Shown: positions 1 through 12,900 of the stretch, piece by piece
How the letters are laid out: each line of letters starts with the position of its first letter
Position numbering within the stretch: the stretch's first letter is position 1
Made by a program: the position numbers and the translations under genes
From: Branchiostoma floridae
Lineage: Eukaryota; Chordata; Leptocardii; Amphioxiformes; Branchiostomatidae
DNA length: 62,000 nucleotides
Assembly (NCBI RefSeq): GCF_000003815.2
Contig: NC_049991.1
Coordinates: 18,694,611-18,756,610 of the forward strand
Reading direction: 5' to 3'
Notes under the pieces: generated by a model
The model's input: the letters and a program-made list of their open reading frames with translations, nothing else
Database searches by the model: none
Told to the model about the DNA's origin: nothing

Positions 1-53
1 TGTGTGTGAAGAGAGAGAGAGAGAGAGTGTGTGTGTGTGTGTGTGTGTGTGTT

Positions 54-91
<38 letters not shown>
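1..91. repeat. (GA)n/(TG)n microsatellite
   Basis: A short (GA)n run followed by about 60 bp of TG repeats with single interruptions at the window start. Confidence 0.9.
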
Positions 92-93
<2 letters not shown>

Positions 94-344
94 TGTGTGT
101 GGATTTGACCCATATATAGTGGACCCATAGCGGCTCTAAAAGGGCCCATAGCGGTTCCTTAAGGCACTGCAGTACAACTTACGGTTTTGATATCTTAGTA
201 TGGTCAAAATATATTTGCACTTCATGGCATTGTTATCCACTGTGTCTAGGGCACGGTGACATGTCAGGTAATTCGCACACAGGACTTATGGGCTCTGGGC
301 CAAACACCCTAGCCGTTACGCCAACAAGACGCCACTTTATAGAA

Positions 345-590
345 GTAGTTTAACTGTAGTATCCAACACAAAAATTAGACTCACCCAAACTCACCCAAAA
401 TCAGACTCACCCAAACTCACCCAAATTTTCGACTGAACAGCACCAGAGTCATGATTGTGTTCTTTCTGGCAGGCGTAAAGTGACGTCACGACAGCAGCGG
501 ATTGTTCATTCCTTGACAAAGACTGGTGCTGTTCAGTCGAAAATTTGGGTGACTCCAATTGTTGTGTTGGATATTGCAGTTAAACTAGTT
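345..590. repeat. Foldback element upstream of the FN3 exon
   Basis: Arms 345-446 and 523-590 are reverse complements ('ctgttcagtcgaaaatttgg' against its complement; 'gttggatattgcagttaaac' against 'gtttaactgtagtatccaac'). The left arm carries an extra tandem 'actcacccaa' array. Confidence 0.8.
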
Positions 591-699
591 CTATAATTAC
601 TTCTACCAACACAGATGAACTTTGAGGTTAAGACACCACTCTGTCTTAAGAGACATTTCAGAACACTCGTCTCATGTGTTTTGATTCTTTTTTTCTCAG

Positions 700-981
700 C
701 TGTGGGTCCACCAATAGACCTGGCAGTAACTGACATCACGGATGGAGGGTTCAAGGTCACGTGGTCTCCATCCCCCGATCCTGACCTTGACCTTGAGGGA
801 TACCATGTCGTGGTGTCTGGGCTGGACATGATGACAGCTGTCAATCAGAGCACAGGCGAGACATCGTTTCCGGTGGTTGGTCTCTCACCGGAGACTGCTT
901 ACATCATCAGGGTGGCAGCCCTGTTCTCGTCAGTCGGTTGGAAGGCACAGAGCGAGACAGCAATGACACTGGTGTTCACAG
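700..981 (+). other. Polycystin-like exon: fibronectin type III domain
   Basis: A single symmetrical phase 1-1 exon of 282 nt encodes one FN3 module. Visible hallmarks are a proline-rich start (VGPPIDLAV), the core Trp in FKVTWSPS, the Tyr in GYHVVV, and the closing L-x-P-x-T-x-Y (LSPETAYIIRV). Symmetrical phase 1 exons are typical of shuffled extracellular modules. FN3 is not usual at this position in vertebrate PKD1L proteins, so the extracellular region seems lineage-specific. More modules probably lie upstream of the window. Confidence 0.85.
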
Positions 982-3900
982 GTAGTTCGTTTCTGTTTTT
1001 TAATGAAAAGGAACATAGAATTTTGTCACTTAATACAGTAATGATGCTATGTGTGATTGCTATCAGCTTAAATGGCCGTGGTGACATAAGCTTCTATTTG
1101 ATGATAGAAAAACTTGTAAGAAAAGGCATCACACCAAGTATGAAACCAATCCACCCCCCAGCCGTTCTTTAGTTATCTTGTTGACAGGCACACTCACACA
1201 CACAGACACACACACAAACGCAGGTTAAAACATAACTGTTAACCTCCATGACATTTCATGTTAAAAACTTGTAAGGAAAGGCTGAGTATATTTCTTGCAT
1301 GGATGTCTGAGGAAAAAGTATTGGATTTAGTGCAGATACGTGGTAAAACTATAACATATTTTCTTTAGATATATAATTTCAGCTGAAGTCTTTTGCAGTA
1401 TCTAAAGGTTTCTAACAATTTTGTGATCCAGAAGCTGTCTGTTAACCAGTCTTTTCTTTTCCAGCCGCCACACCAACCACAACGCCTGCACCTGCCGTTA
1501 CCACCGAGCAGAAAAGTCGGGAGACCACCCTCCTTTCTACCGAACCAGAAGCTTCGACCGTACAAAATACACAAGAAGCCATGAGGGATGGAGGGTCATC
1601 TGATGATGGTAGGTTCTCGTGTTTGTTTCACACAACAACACCGTAGAACTGGAGAAACCGTCATTAAGGCTAACGTCACATTTCCAAATCGGGGCCCGGT
1701 CGGGCTGTTTGTGGGAACAAAAAATAGACATGAATACGTAAGAATATACACAAATAATGCCCACGACTATTTTCTTCAGTCTTGTGTAGTTTTCATATCA
1801 TGATTTTCGTTCCCGAAAGCTGCCCGGCTGGGCCCCTGTTTGGAAATGTGACGTAAGGCTAAGCAATGGATAATTTCATAAAGCTTTTCAACAATTCATC
1901 AATTGTGGTAACAGCTTTGTTCCCATTGAACTTGATGTTCATGTGATGTAGTGTTGTCTTATTAATTACTTTATTAAATTTTAGAAAAACATATTCTGAT
2001 ATCTGTTTTGCAATTCGGTGTTGAATATTTTCTTTTTTATCAGTAGCCGCCACAACGACAACCACTGCTACTACCAAACAGACAAGTGGCATGACCACAG
2101 TCTTGTCCACCAGGCCATCAACTCAAGTACAGCTAGGCTCGGAAGCCACTGGTAGGTTGGCATTCTATCACTAAAACCATCAACTTAGACACATTTTTAC
2201 AAGTCTTTGAGACATAAACGTTGTTATTAAACATAGTTTATGCTATTCAACATAGTACCAATGTATCCAGCGAAATATAAACTGCTCTGAGTACATGTAA
2301 GTAAATGCTAGACTGTAATTTTCACCACATGGAATTGGCCTAACCCAAATGTAATGCTCTCCACAAATATGAGGTCATTAGTGAGCGAATGATATTTCTG
2401 TTTATGCTGTGCAGAAACCACGGAGACCAGCAGCAGGCCGCCGGAGGAAGACAGAGCAACACCAGACCAGGTATTGTGGGAATAAACAAGGCCCCTAGTC
2501 CAATGGACTGATCCTGTCGAACGCCATATCGAACAGATAGAATCATCTATTCTATTTCGAACACCTCCGTCAAAAACTGCCCCAGTGGACGTCAGAAATG
2601 GCAATTTTTGACGGAGGTGTTCGAAATAGAACCATGATCGAACAGGGGGCGGCCGGTTTTGGGATCGGTCCATTCGTTTTGTAAGACCAATTATTGATAA
2701 TCATTGATATAAAAGTATAAACTTAAATCTGAACATCTCTTTGTTGATTACATTTGTTTTGATTCAATAAATGCATTGACAAAGAAAAAAAATGAACTTT
2801 ATTTAGTAAGTCTGACTGGTTTGGTCGCACAATAGCCCCACGGTAGCTCAGGGAAAGGACGACCTATCTACCCTGAACCTAAAACCTAACAAGTATTAGT
2901 AACTAAAACTGTATTCAGGAGAAAAGAAAGGGTACGAACAAAGAAAGAGAAATGAATTATCGTGTCTGTTGCAGACTTATAGGAGTGTAATAAAAATGGT
3001 GCTCACTGTGCCAATAATGTTTAATCATATTATAATCAAACTGCCATTTATTCTCGTTCGATAGGCTCTTGGTAACGGTCTGGACAGCATCTTTGCTGGT
3101 TCGCTGTCTGCAAAACCACAGGATGTACTACAGAAGCTAGCCCAGGTTAGTCACACAAAGCACTAGTTTCTCTCACTGGTGTTCTGTCAACAGTAATATC
3201 ATAGGCTGGGATAACTTTATAATAAGAAAGTTACTGTTTAAAGTTGCTTGGGATGAAACCACCAGAGGTGGCACTCCAGGAGAGGAACCCTTGCAGGAAA
3301 TGTTCTTAGGACTTTGCCTTTTTAGAATAGAAATGTCAGCCATTTATCGAAAATAAAACTTTTCATCACACGTAATATTACATTCTAAAGAGGCAAGAAA
3401 AACAATGTGTAGAAAAACGTTAAAAATCAGTATGCATGTAATTTGGTACTAGGATTTCAGTATGATAAGGAAGGGGGCCATTGTTAAGTCATTAAGAGTA
3501 AAGTCATGAACAATTGTTCATCATGTTTGCCTTATACTATTCTCACTTTTAATTCCTGCTTTGAGGATTTTTGACTTGCATTGAAATCATTCTTGAATAT
3601 TAACAACACATTGTCAATCACCTCCGAATCGTTATTTGCCCTTGATTCAGATTTGTTGTTTACAACCTACTCTGAAAATTTGTTGTTCTTTCATGACAAG
3701 ACTGCAGATGTCTCTGGAGATGCTGTTGTGATGGGGCAGCCAACATCAGCTGCTGAGGAAAAGGCACAGGTAAGCAATGGTTGGTAGTCTGTGAATGTTA
3801 AAACATTAGGGAACATTTTTAAAATCTGTAGATGATCTCTAAGATATTAATAAGGTGTTCAATCTTGTTATTCATTGTTGTATATGTAGATGTGCAAGAA

Positions 3901-6900
3901 GGCTATTAAAACGTTGGCATCTGAAACGGGTCGGACACAGACGTCACAACAAGTGCAAATGATCTCTGAGTTATCATCGCTTGTCATTAAGTCATGTCCG
4001 GGCATTCCACAGGAGGATAAGGTAAAAAGATCCTGAAGGGATTTTTACAAATTCGGACTGTTCTACTCCGGACAGTCCGACTACGACATGGCTTAACTCA
4101 CGTCAAGCTTGCAGCAATCCAGAGAACAACTCCTTCCTCTACTTCTGGTTCTACTTGGTGTATTTGTGTTTATCTTGTTATGCATGGCATGAGTCATTGA
4201 CTTTATTGTCTTACATGCTATATTGGAATGCATCTGGGCATATTTTTTTCAGTGTAACATCTCTATTAGCATGAAACATTCTTTTGTAAATCATGCAATT
4301 GTCAGTATCATTTTCTCTGCAAGTTGAACATACTGAACAAAAACATTTCATTTTGCACGTTATCAATTTGAAATCTTTTTTGTCACTAAAGGTTCCTTAT
4401 ATAATTAACATATTTTAACAGAAAAGCTTTTAATTTACCTCAATGCACTCAAATATCTCAATATTAGTTGTTGTTGACCTGACGGTCAAGTTCAATTTTG
4501 ACACGCTTGAAAGTATTGATTAGCCAACGGTGAGGAAACGTACTCGTCTGGCCGACTAACTCCCCTAGCGTACTATAGACTCTATTTGTCCAATTTCTAC
4601 AATTAGACCACCGATCCGTGGAGCCTGGTAGAGGCTATGTCTCGACGAGGGTTAAACAGCTGCCCAATTCTGTTATCAGCAGAGTTTGCTAATCATGTGG
4701 CGTAATTACGCAAATCGTTTGCTGAATCACGACTGTTCTATACGCTCGGAGCGTCTGACTAGCAAACAGGTGCCAAGGTCAACAACCCCAATAGCAACAA
4801 AAGCGTTGCTTTTAAATCTTTAACCACGTTTTCAAAAGAAACATTTATTCTTTCCTCTTTTTGATGGAGAATGACAGCTCAAAATTAGTAATGACCATTC
4901 GATACAATGACCATAATCATAAGTAGTTGACCCCTAAGGGTACACAAACATTAAGGAGGCAAGCCAATCCAATGGACCACGCTCGCTCGTGGCTGCTTGC
5001 TGCCCAGCTTCATGGCTTAGACATGACCATCCAAGGTTCCTTGGTTCTTTGGATGAATCGTTCGTTCTTTCATTTATTCTTTCCCATCGCATAGGACATC
5101 GCCGTAGGTGTTTTGAAGTCCATCACCAGCAACCTGGACAAACTGGACATGTCTGACCCGGCCACTGTCCAGTCCGTGGGAGGATGTAAGTAATCCAACT
5201 ATTACTCTGCAGTACTATTTCAGTCGTCCACATCTGTATTGTCTTATTGTGCATGTGTTAATCATGCATATTAGTTCTGGTGGAGTCTGTTGGTTTTCTG
5301 TGTTGATTAGTTTGATAACATCATGTCTCTGTTCTACTGCAGCTCTGGTAGAGTCGGTCGGTTCTCTGCTTGAGGAACCAGAGAGAGATACACAAGAGGA
5401 TGATGGGAAGCTTGCATCTGATCTCGAGGAAGACCAGAGTCTCTCTCCAAAGGAGCGCCTTGAAAAGGCGGAAGAAAATGAGAAGGAGAAACAAGCCGAG
5501 GTAACAAAAAGTCCTTATGCTTCGTTTGATGCTTGAAGTTAATTTTTAGTTTTTTGTTAGAGACCATTTTCCATCGTAGATCGTGATTTAAATCACATGC
5601 ATTGCAAGCTGTTCTTCCTTGATTTTTTTAACATATTAATGTGTACATGACTTGACTTGACTTGTATTTAATGTTGAACAAAACATGCGCTTCTGAAGTA
5701 TGCAAGATATGCACCAAAGATGTGTGATGGCGTGGCTTAAACTTAGAAACATTCAATCCCACATACTTAAAAGATTTCAGAACTACTTACTATCACATAA
5801 ACAAATTAATCTTACTATGTACTAAAATATCTATATGTCTTTAAAACGAAACAAAAATACATTTTACTCTTTTCCTGCCTTTTAAATGATTCGCGTCTCT
5901 AATAAAATAACTTTTTCTTCAGAACAAATTGCACAAATACTGCGTCCTAGAATGTGTTATTGAGGAAATACCTGGATCATATTAGCTGGTGTAGCTCATC
6001 CATAATTTTGTCTTTACGGTTACTTACAGAAACGAAGAAATGTCCAGGAAAGCCGCCGGGTTCTGGATGGTCTGTTCGACGCCATCATCGGCTCTATGAG
6101 TCCAGGAGCCCCGGCAGTCACCATCGAGAGGGGAGGGGTTACTCTCCGTGCGCAGAGGGTCTGGGGTGACCAGTTTGGAGGCCAGGTCGTGCAGACCGAG
6201 GATGGGGGCTTCCATGTTCCGCCTAGAGCAGCGCTGTTCCCGGACTATACACCGCACAACGTCGCTATAAGGGTACGAGTCACTTCTCCTCACTTTATCT
6301 ATTTTACCAGAGAAGTACAACTCAGATCAGACTAGACCTGCTTTTCAGGCAATCCTGGGACTACATAAAAATAACACAATCACAATTTCATGTACTCGTT
6401 TGTTATTAAAGAAAAAATGTCACTACTCGTTGTATATTTGAATTGACATCAATGATGAAACTTGATATTTTCTTTGAGGATTTTTTTTCTGTTTGTCTTC
6501 CAACTAGATTTTTTATTAAAAGTTAGTAACAACGATACAGTGACTATCTTACGTTTTACAATTGATACATTAGATTTTATTCAACTTTATATTAGTATTA
6601 TCCATTGACACATTGAAAAATACTGCCTCAATATGAAAGTTGATACAGCAGGTATTGCTCATAATTTTACATATTAGATGGTCATTGCCCATGTCACCCA
6701 ATTACACAATATCATGTTTTTCGTGAATGAGTGAGGTACAGAATTCCTGAAGACAGATACCTTACTACTAGAATGTGTAAGTGTTAGAATGATACCGGCC
6801 ACTTGATTCAAAAGTCAATAAGATATTATAAGATTTTGTTCCTTTTTAGTTGACGCAGTTTCAACAGAACCCATTCACCTGGGGGCGCGGGGAGTCGCAG

Positions 6901-9900
6901 GCACGTTCGTCTGTCATGGAACTGTCACTCCTGCAGAACGACATCCCCGTGGCCTTCAACAACCTGACCGAAGACTTTACCATCACCATTCCGGGCGGCT
7001 CTGAGAACAAACCAGCCACGACAACCATCACCTTCCCTGCACCAGGAAACCAAAGTTCAAGCTACCATTTGCTAAAGCTCAACAGCACCGCTGAAGGATT
7101 CCTGGTCACAATCACCCCGCTGAACACAAGCGTGGTCTACGGCGTGTCTGGCAGGTACGGCGGCCGCCCTGACAACCAGAACTACAACGTGTCCATGGAG
7201 ACGTACATCCTACCTGAGCAGTGTGCCTTGATGAAAACTCTGAGTGGCGATGAAGACACAAACACAGAGAAGACAGCGGCAACAATGTTCATCCCGGGAG
7301 GGAATGGTCCTGTGGATTACTACATCAAGGTCCAAGTACTTGGTGAGTATTTTCATTAAAAAATTGTTCAACGCCACAGACACTAGACTTATTGACATAA
7401 TATAAGAAGTGGATGTCTGTAGTACTACCAGATTTGCAGATGAAGTGATATTGTACCGTCAATGATGATAAACTGTTATTTGCTGTGATGAAAAAGGGTT
7501 GATGTTCCACTGTACAATGTTGTGCTTTTGTTTGTTTGTATTTGGAATATCAATGAAATAAAATACATCTTGCATTTATGATGTTGACGACAGGAATCAC
7601 TCGTGATATCTCAGTAGATATAAACTTATCAGAGCCTGTACGAACTTCCTTTTTACAGGACCAGTGACCGAGTGTGACATTCACAACAAGGCTGTCGAGA
7701 AGGAGTCACACACCGAGGACTTCTACTCCTACCAGATCCAGTGGGTCCGTCTGGGCTGCGTCTACTGGAGCGAGACACAGGAAGACTGGATGGCAGACGG
7801 CTGTGTGGTGGGTACAGTTCACGAAGTTTACAGGAGAACTTCACTTTTCCGTATTTACAGCTGTTATAATGAGTTTACTATATAATTTTTAATGGCCACT
7901 TACAAAAGAAAACGTTTTGGATGTCAATGTTGTCAAATGATTGCTTTGGTGAAACAAATAAAATTGCCATATAATGTTCACAATCTTTGCTATAATGTTA
8001 AGAGGCCATTCTCATAACTGGTACAGGTACATACAAAATTTTTGTTTGATGTTACGATATGCCAACAACAGCAATTCAAATCCATAGCTTAAATGTATTC
8101 TCAATATATCAATAATGCCCCAAACAGTGAACAGATTCTCCAGATTGCTATCTCTTTCAAAACATAAAATGACCAGTGTTTGGACCAGCAAAATGTGATC
8201 ATAACAACTTGACTCTCGTTCCTGCTTTCCACAGATAAGCGAGCAGTCCACCATTACCAGCACCATCTGTCACTGCAACCATCTGACAGCCTTCGGAAGT
8301 GACTTCGCCACACCGCCGAACACCGTCGACTTCGGGGCGTTGAATTTCAGTGATCTGGTGGACAACGGTGCCGTATTGACAGCCATCATCGTGGCGCTCT
8401 GTCTGTACTCGTTTACATCATCCGTGGTCAAGATCGCTGAGCGTAAAGATAAGAGAAAGGTAAGAAAGTAAAAATGGCAATGTTGGTAGATTGAATTGCA
8501 GTCTAACGGTCAAGACACGCATACCTTCCGTTTCCGCCAAAATGACCCTGTCAACCTCGAATCCTCGCAAACTACGATTGCAAACCCAGCGTAGGGCGAC
8601 ATACGACCGCTGTATGGTCGGAACAGGCAGTGTTTCTGTGTCTACGGAAATTGTGTGGCCGTGGTCGCGTTGGACAGGTGGCCGCTATAGACTATTTCTC
8701 AATGTTTAGGTCAATTGGGAAAAAATGCAAGCGACCGACAAAAAAATGACCGCAATGGCCGCTATCCAAAGGCCCCGGTGGCTGCTAATACAGGTTTGAC
8801 TGTACATGTATGTGAACATGTTCTATATCTTACCCGTTGTCACAGTTACATCACACTGTAAGGTTGGACGACCTTCAGAACGGCTACCGGTACCGCCTGC
8901 TCATCTGGACAGGTGCAGCTAGGCATGCTGGGACAGAGTCCACCGTCGTCTTCAAGCTTGTCGGAGGTGCCACAAACTCCGATATTAGAGTGGTCAACAT
9001 CGCAGAGAAGGTAAGGACATAAAAACGGCACTGACTTCTGCAGGAGCTATAATCATTTCATCACCAAACTTCAACCTGAAGTTCACAGTTATAACAAATT
9101 ATGACAGATCCTTACAAGTTGGATTTTTGTTGCTGTTTCAGATTTTTACCCAAGACAGCCAGGTGACCCTGACCTTCAGCACAGCGGAACAGCTGGGTAA
9201 CGTGGAGCTGCTGCAGCTCATGCACGACAACAGTGGGGAGGGGAGCCGTGCATCGTGGCACGTGGACAGAGCAGCAGTGCAGGATGTCACCACTGGCAAA
9301 ATGTGAGTTAATTCGAGCTTTTGGGGCTGTCTTTCTTGTTTGTTTGTTTGTTTGTTTGTTTGTGTATCTATTTTATTTCACCAGGAATAACGTAATAAAG
9401 ATTGAGTCATTGTGGTGGGCTGAAATTACACATGTATGATATGTCTCTATAGGTCAGTTTTCAATTTGTTGGAACTACAGGTCCTATTTCTTCTGCGATG
9501 AGTGGCTGGCAGCCGACCGCGGGGACGGGCAGGTGGTGAAGACCTTTCCTGTCGCCTCTGAGCAGGACCTGCGATCCTTCGGGTTCCTGTTCCCGGCAAG
9601 TCTGCGGAGTAATCTGGCAGAGGAGCACCTCTTCCTGTCCGTCGCTATCACACCTGAAGGTAAGAGTTATTTGGCTATTTCTTCAATTTATCTTCATCTT
9701 TATTTTCATCCTCATCTTCATCAACTGACCATATGGGAACTGAAGTTTTACTGAACATAATTGTAGCAACTTTTACGGTTGATGAATGTCTGTTTCTGGT
9801 TTTGTTATTTTCATTTTATAGCATTAATACCAACATGTTTTGATGAAAAATGCCCCCCCCCCCCCCCCCCCCGTAATGTTTCCTTTCCAGGTAGCACGTT

Positions 9901-12900
9901 CACCCGCAGCGAGAGGCTCGGCTGCTGCCTGAGTCTCCTCCTCATATCCATGGTGTCCAGCGCCATGTGGCTAACAGATGAAACAAACACCCAGGTTGTG
10001 CAGGGCTTCAGCCTGGGGCCATTCTCCTTCACCCTGAATGGAGTCTACACGGGAATCATGACCAGCCTCACCTGCCTTCCCGTCATCATGGCCATAGTCC
10101 TGCTGTTCCAGTACAGCCGACCCAGCAACAAGGGCAACCCCCGGGTCGGAGACGTAGAGACGGGTGGCGCACCTGAGGCACCCACTCAGCAAGGACCAGC
10201 CAAGGGCCTGCCGCACTGGTGCAAGTACGTGGCCTGGGTGCTGGTGCTGCTGTCTACCGTGGGGTCAGCTGTCTTCACCGTGTTGTTCAGTATGACGTGG
10301 GGTAAGGAGAAGTCAGAGAAGTGGCTGTCTGCGTACTTCATATCCTTCCTGGTGGACATGGTCCTTATGCAACCAGCGAAGGTAAGGACTGCCCTCTGTT
10401 GTTGTTTTTGTGTATAGGATATCAAAATGATTTGTAACGTGCAAAAGTATCATCACATGTTTGCTGCAGTTGCCATATGTTATCTGATGTGAAAACCTTG
10501 AAGTGTCACTATTATCCAAATGTCAATATTAGCCAAGCACAGTTGTAGGAAGTACGTCGATGAAGGTTAGACATCCAGTTAATAAGATATGCCAAATAGC
10601 AGTTACTCAAGCAACATATGTTCATGATCATAAACATATGTTCACAAACACTAACAACCAATGTTTTCATGTTACAGATATTTCTCCTTACAATCGTGAC
10701 GTCGTCAATTCGCAAGACGCAAGCCATCGAGACGATGTTTGCAGAGAAGCGGGGCCCCGCTTCAATTGAAGCCAGTGTGATGTCTTCCACATGGGAGACA
10801 GGCTTCAACTGTAAGTTTTAGCTTCATTACTTACCATTACAATAAATGTGTATACTTTGAAGACGTCATCAAATTGAACAAAGTCTTCTTCGTTACACAA
10901 CATTCCTTTAATTCTTCCGTAAACGTTTCGACGACTATCTGTCGTCTTCATCAGTACAAATTGATTGTTCATTTTGTACTGATGAAGGCCACGGATAGTC
11001 TTCGAAACGTTTACGGAAGAATTAAAAGAAGGTTGTGTAACGAAGAAGGCTTTGTTCAATTGATCTACTAACCTGATGAAACTGTTAACGGATTTTCAAA
11101 TGTTTGAAAACTAAATTTTTTAATGGTGAAAGAAAGCATTTTTATGCAGTGTGAGTGTACTCTTTGCTAGGCACGTGTTCCAGACTCTGTTTGTGAATTG
11201 ATCTGACATTTCTTCTAGGTACATTAGAAGCCGCTTAATCGCACACCCCATTCGCCCTTGCATTTCGTACAATTATCCGAATGGTGCAACAAAGTTGTTA
11301 AGCTGGACTGCGCCACCACGGGATTTTGGGATCTCGTGCAATTAACAGAAGTGTGCGATTATCCGCTGTGCAATTAGTTGGATTCTACTTATAAACGTTT
11401 GTCCAAATGATGCGGGTTCACTTTGATAACAAATGCAGCCTGTACTGACTTTAAAAAAATATATATTTTTCATGCTTACCAAAGGCGATGCATTTCGCCT
11501 GAAGAGAAAGATGGAGCGACTTTCCATGGCGTCCCTTGCCAACATCAAACAAGCGAGAATGAGGCAGCGCAGGAACAGGAGATTCGGGGACACCCTTTGG
11601 AGCATCGTGTGGTTCTGCTGCTTCCTCCTGCTCGTAGTCAGCATCGCTGATGAATACCACAACACCACAGAGGGTTTCCATCAGACACTGAGCACAACCA
11701 ACACCTTCCTGCAGTCTGTGGATGACGTAAGTCATTACACTACATCCTTGTATTGTCTAGGTCATTATAGTACAGTCAAACCTGTCTATAGCGGCCACTC
11801 AAGGGACTGGAAAATTGGGCCACTATAGACAGGTGGTCAATATAGAGAAAGAAGGTTGATCAATTGACTACAAGCAATAAGGTATACAGTGGAAGCCGCT
11901 TAAATGCACACCCAATCTGCCAGCGAATTCCTTGCAATTATCCGACGTGTGCGATAATGCGGAGTTACCCAGTTGGACCGCACCGCCACGGGATTTGGGG
12001 ATTCCGTGCAATTGACCGAAGTGTGCGTTTATCCGACGTGCAATTAACTGGCTTCCACTGTACATGATTTCAGTACCAATTGAATCTTTCTCACCAAGTA
12101 ACATTGTCTCAGAAGTCAACTGACCCTGTTAAAGTCAAATCTACCGAAAGTGATTGACATTGCCATGCTGATTTTGTTGACACTTAGCTTCCAGATCTTG
12201 ATTAGGACATGAAATCAGCGTGTGCAAATTAAACGTGTGAAGAGGAATGTACAGACAATACTAATTTCATTGACTTTATTTCTCCACAGGTAAATGATCC
12301 TCTCACCTTCTGGTCCTGGCTGAACGAGACCGCTCTGCAGAGCTTCTACCCCGAGACGTCCTACAATGACGACAAGCCCCGCTGGTTTGAGAAGGTCTTC
12401 ACAGCTGACATGCAGACAGTCCTGGTCTACCCACCTAGCCTGATCCAGGGCAGAGTAAAGTCAGGTGGGTGGAACCGAGTTCATGGAAAAACACTTTTGC
12501 TATGGGCTTATATGACATGCCACACATTTGTGATTGTCATACTAGAGGAAATGTTATAGTGGGAAGATGTTCCTCCATCCGCGTGATATTCTTATGGGAA
12601 GTTTGCGGATTACGAACTAGAACTAGAACTAGAAAAGTGCAATGTATCATGATCATTCAGGAAAAATCTACGTTTCCAAGACTTAGGTCAGGTGAGTATG
12701 GAAAAGCACTTAGTCTTGCTTTGGACTTATATATGACATGCCACATCATGTACTTCCACATGCAGTTGTATTTACAATACCAGAGGAAGTAGAGTTAATA
12801 GAAAATTTAAACCATCAGGATGATCTTACTATTCAGGAAAAATATACATTTCAAAGACTTCTACCCAATCAGTGAAGGGAATACCAAAATGCATTCGATT

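Larger units (their letters stand above)
9891..11726 (+). other. Polycystin-like exons: TM2-TM6 block
   Basis: Exons 9891-10381, 10678-10810 and 11485-11726. STFTRSERLGCCLSLLL starts TM2. Further hydrophobic segments are at GVYTGIMTSLTCLPVIMAIV, VAWVLVLLSTVGSAVF, YFISFLVDMVLMQP running into IFLLTIVTSS, and SIVWFCCFLLLVVSI (TM6). A Gly/Pro-rich cytosolic loop lies between TM3 and TM4. The basic stretch before TM6 (IKQARMRQRRNRRFG) is typical of the family. Confidence 0.88.

Noticed and set aside
10560-11071. Similar ORFs on both strands (starting MNKAFFVTQ and MNKVFFVTQ)
   Set aside because: They mirror each other because the DNA is a foldback repeat; not genes.
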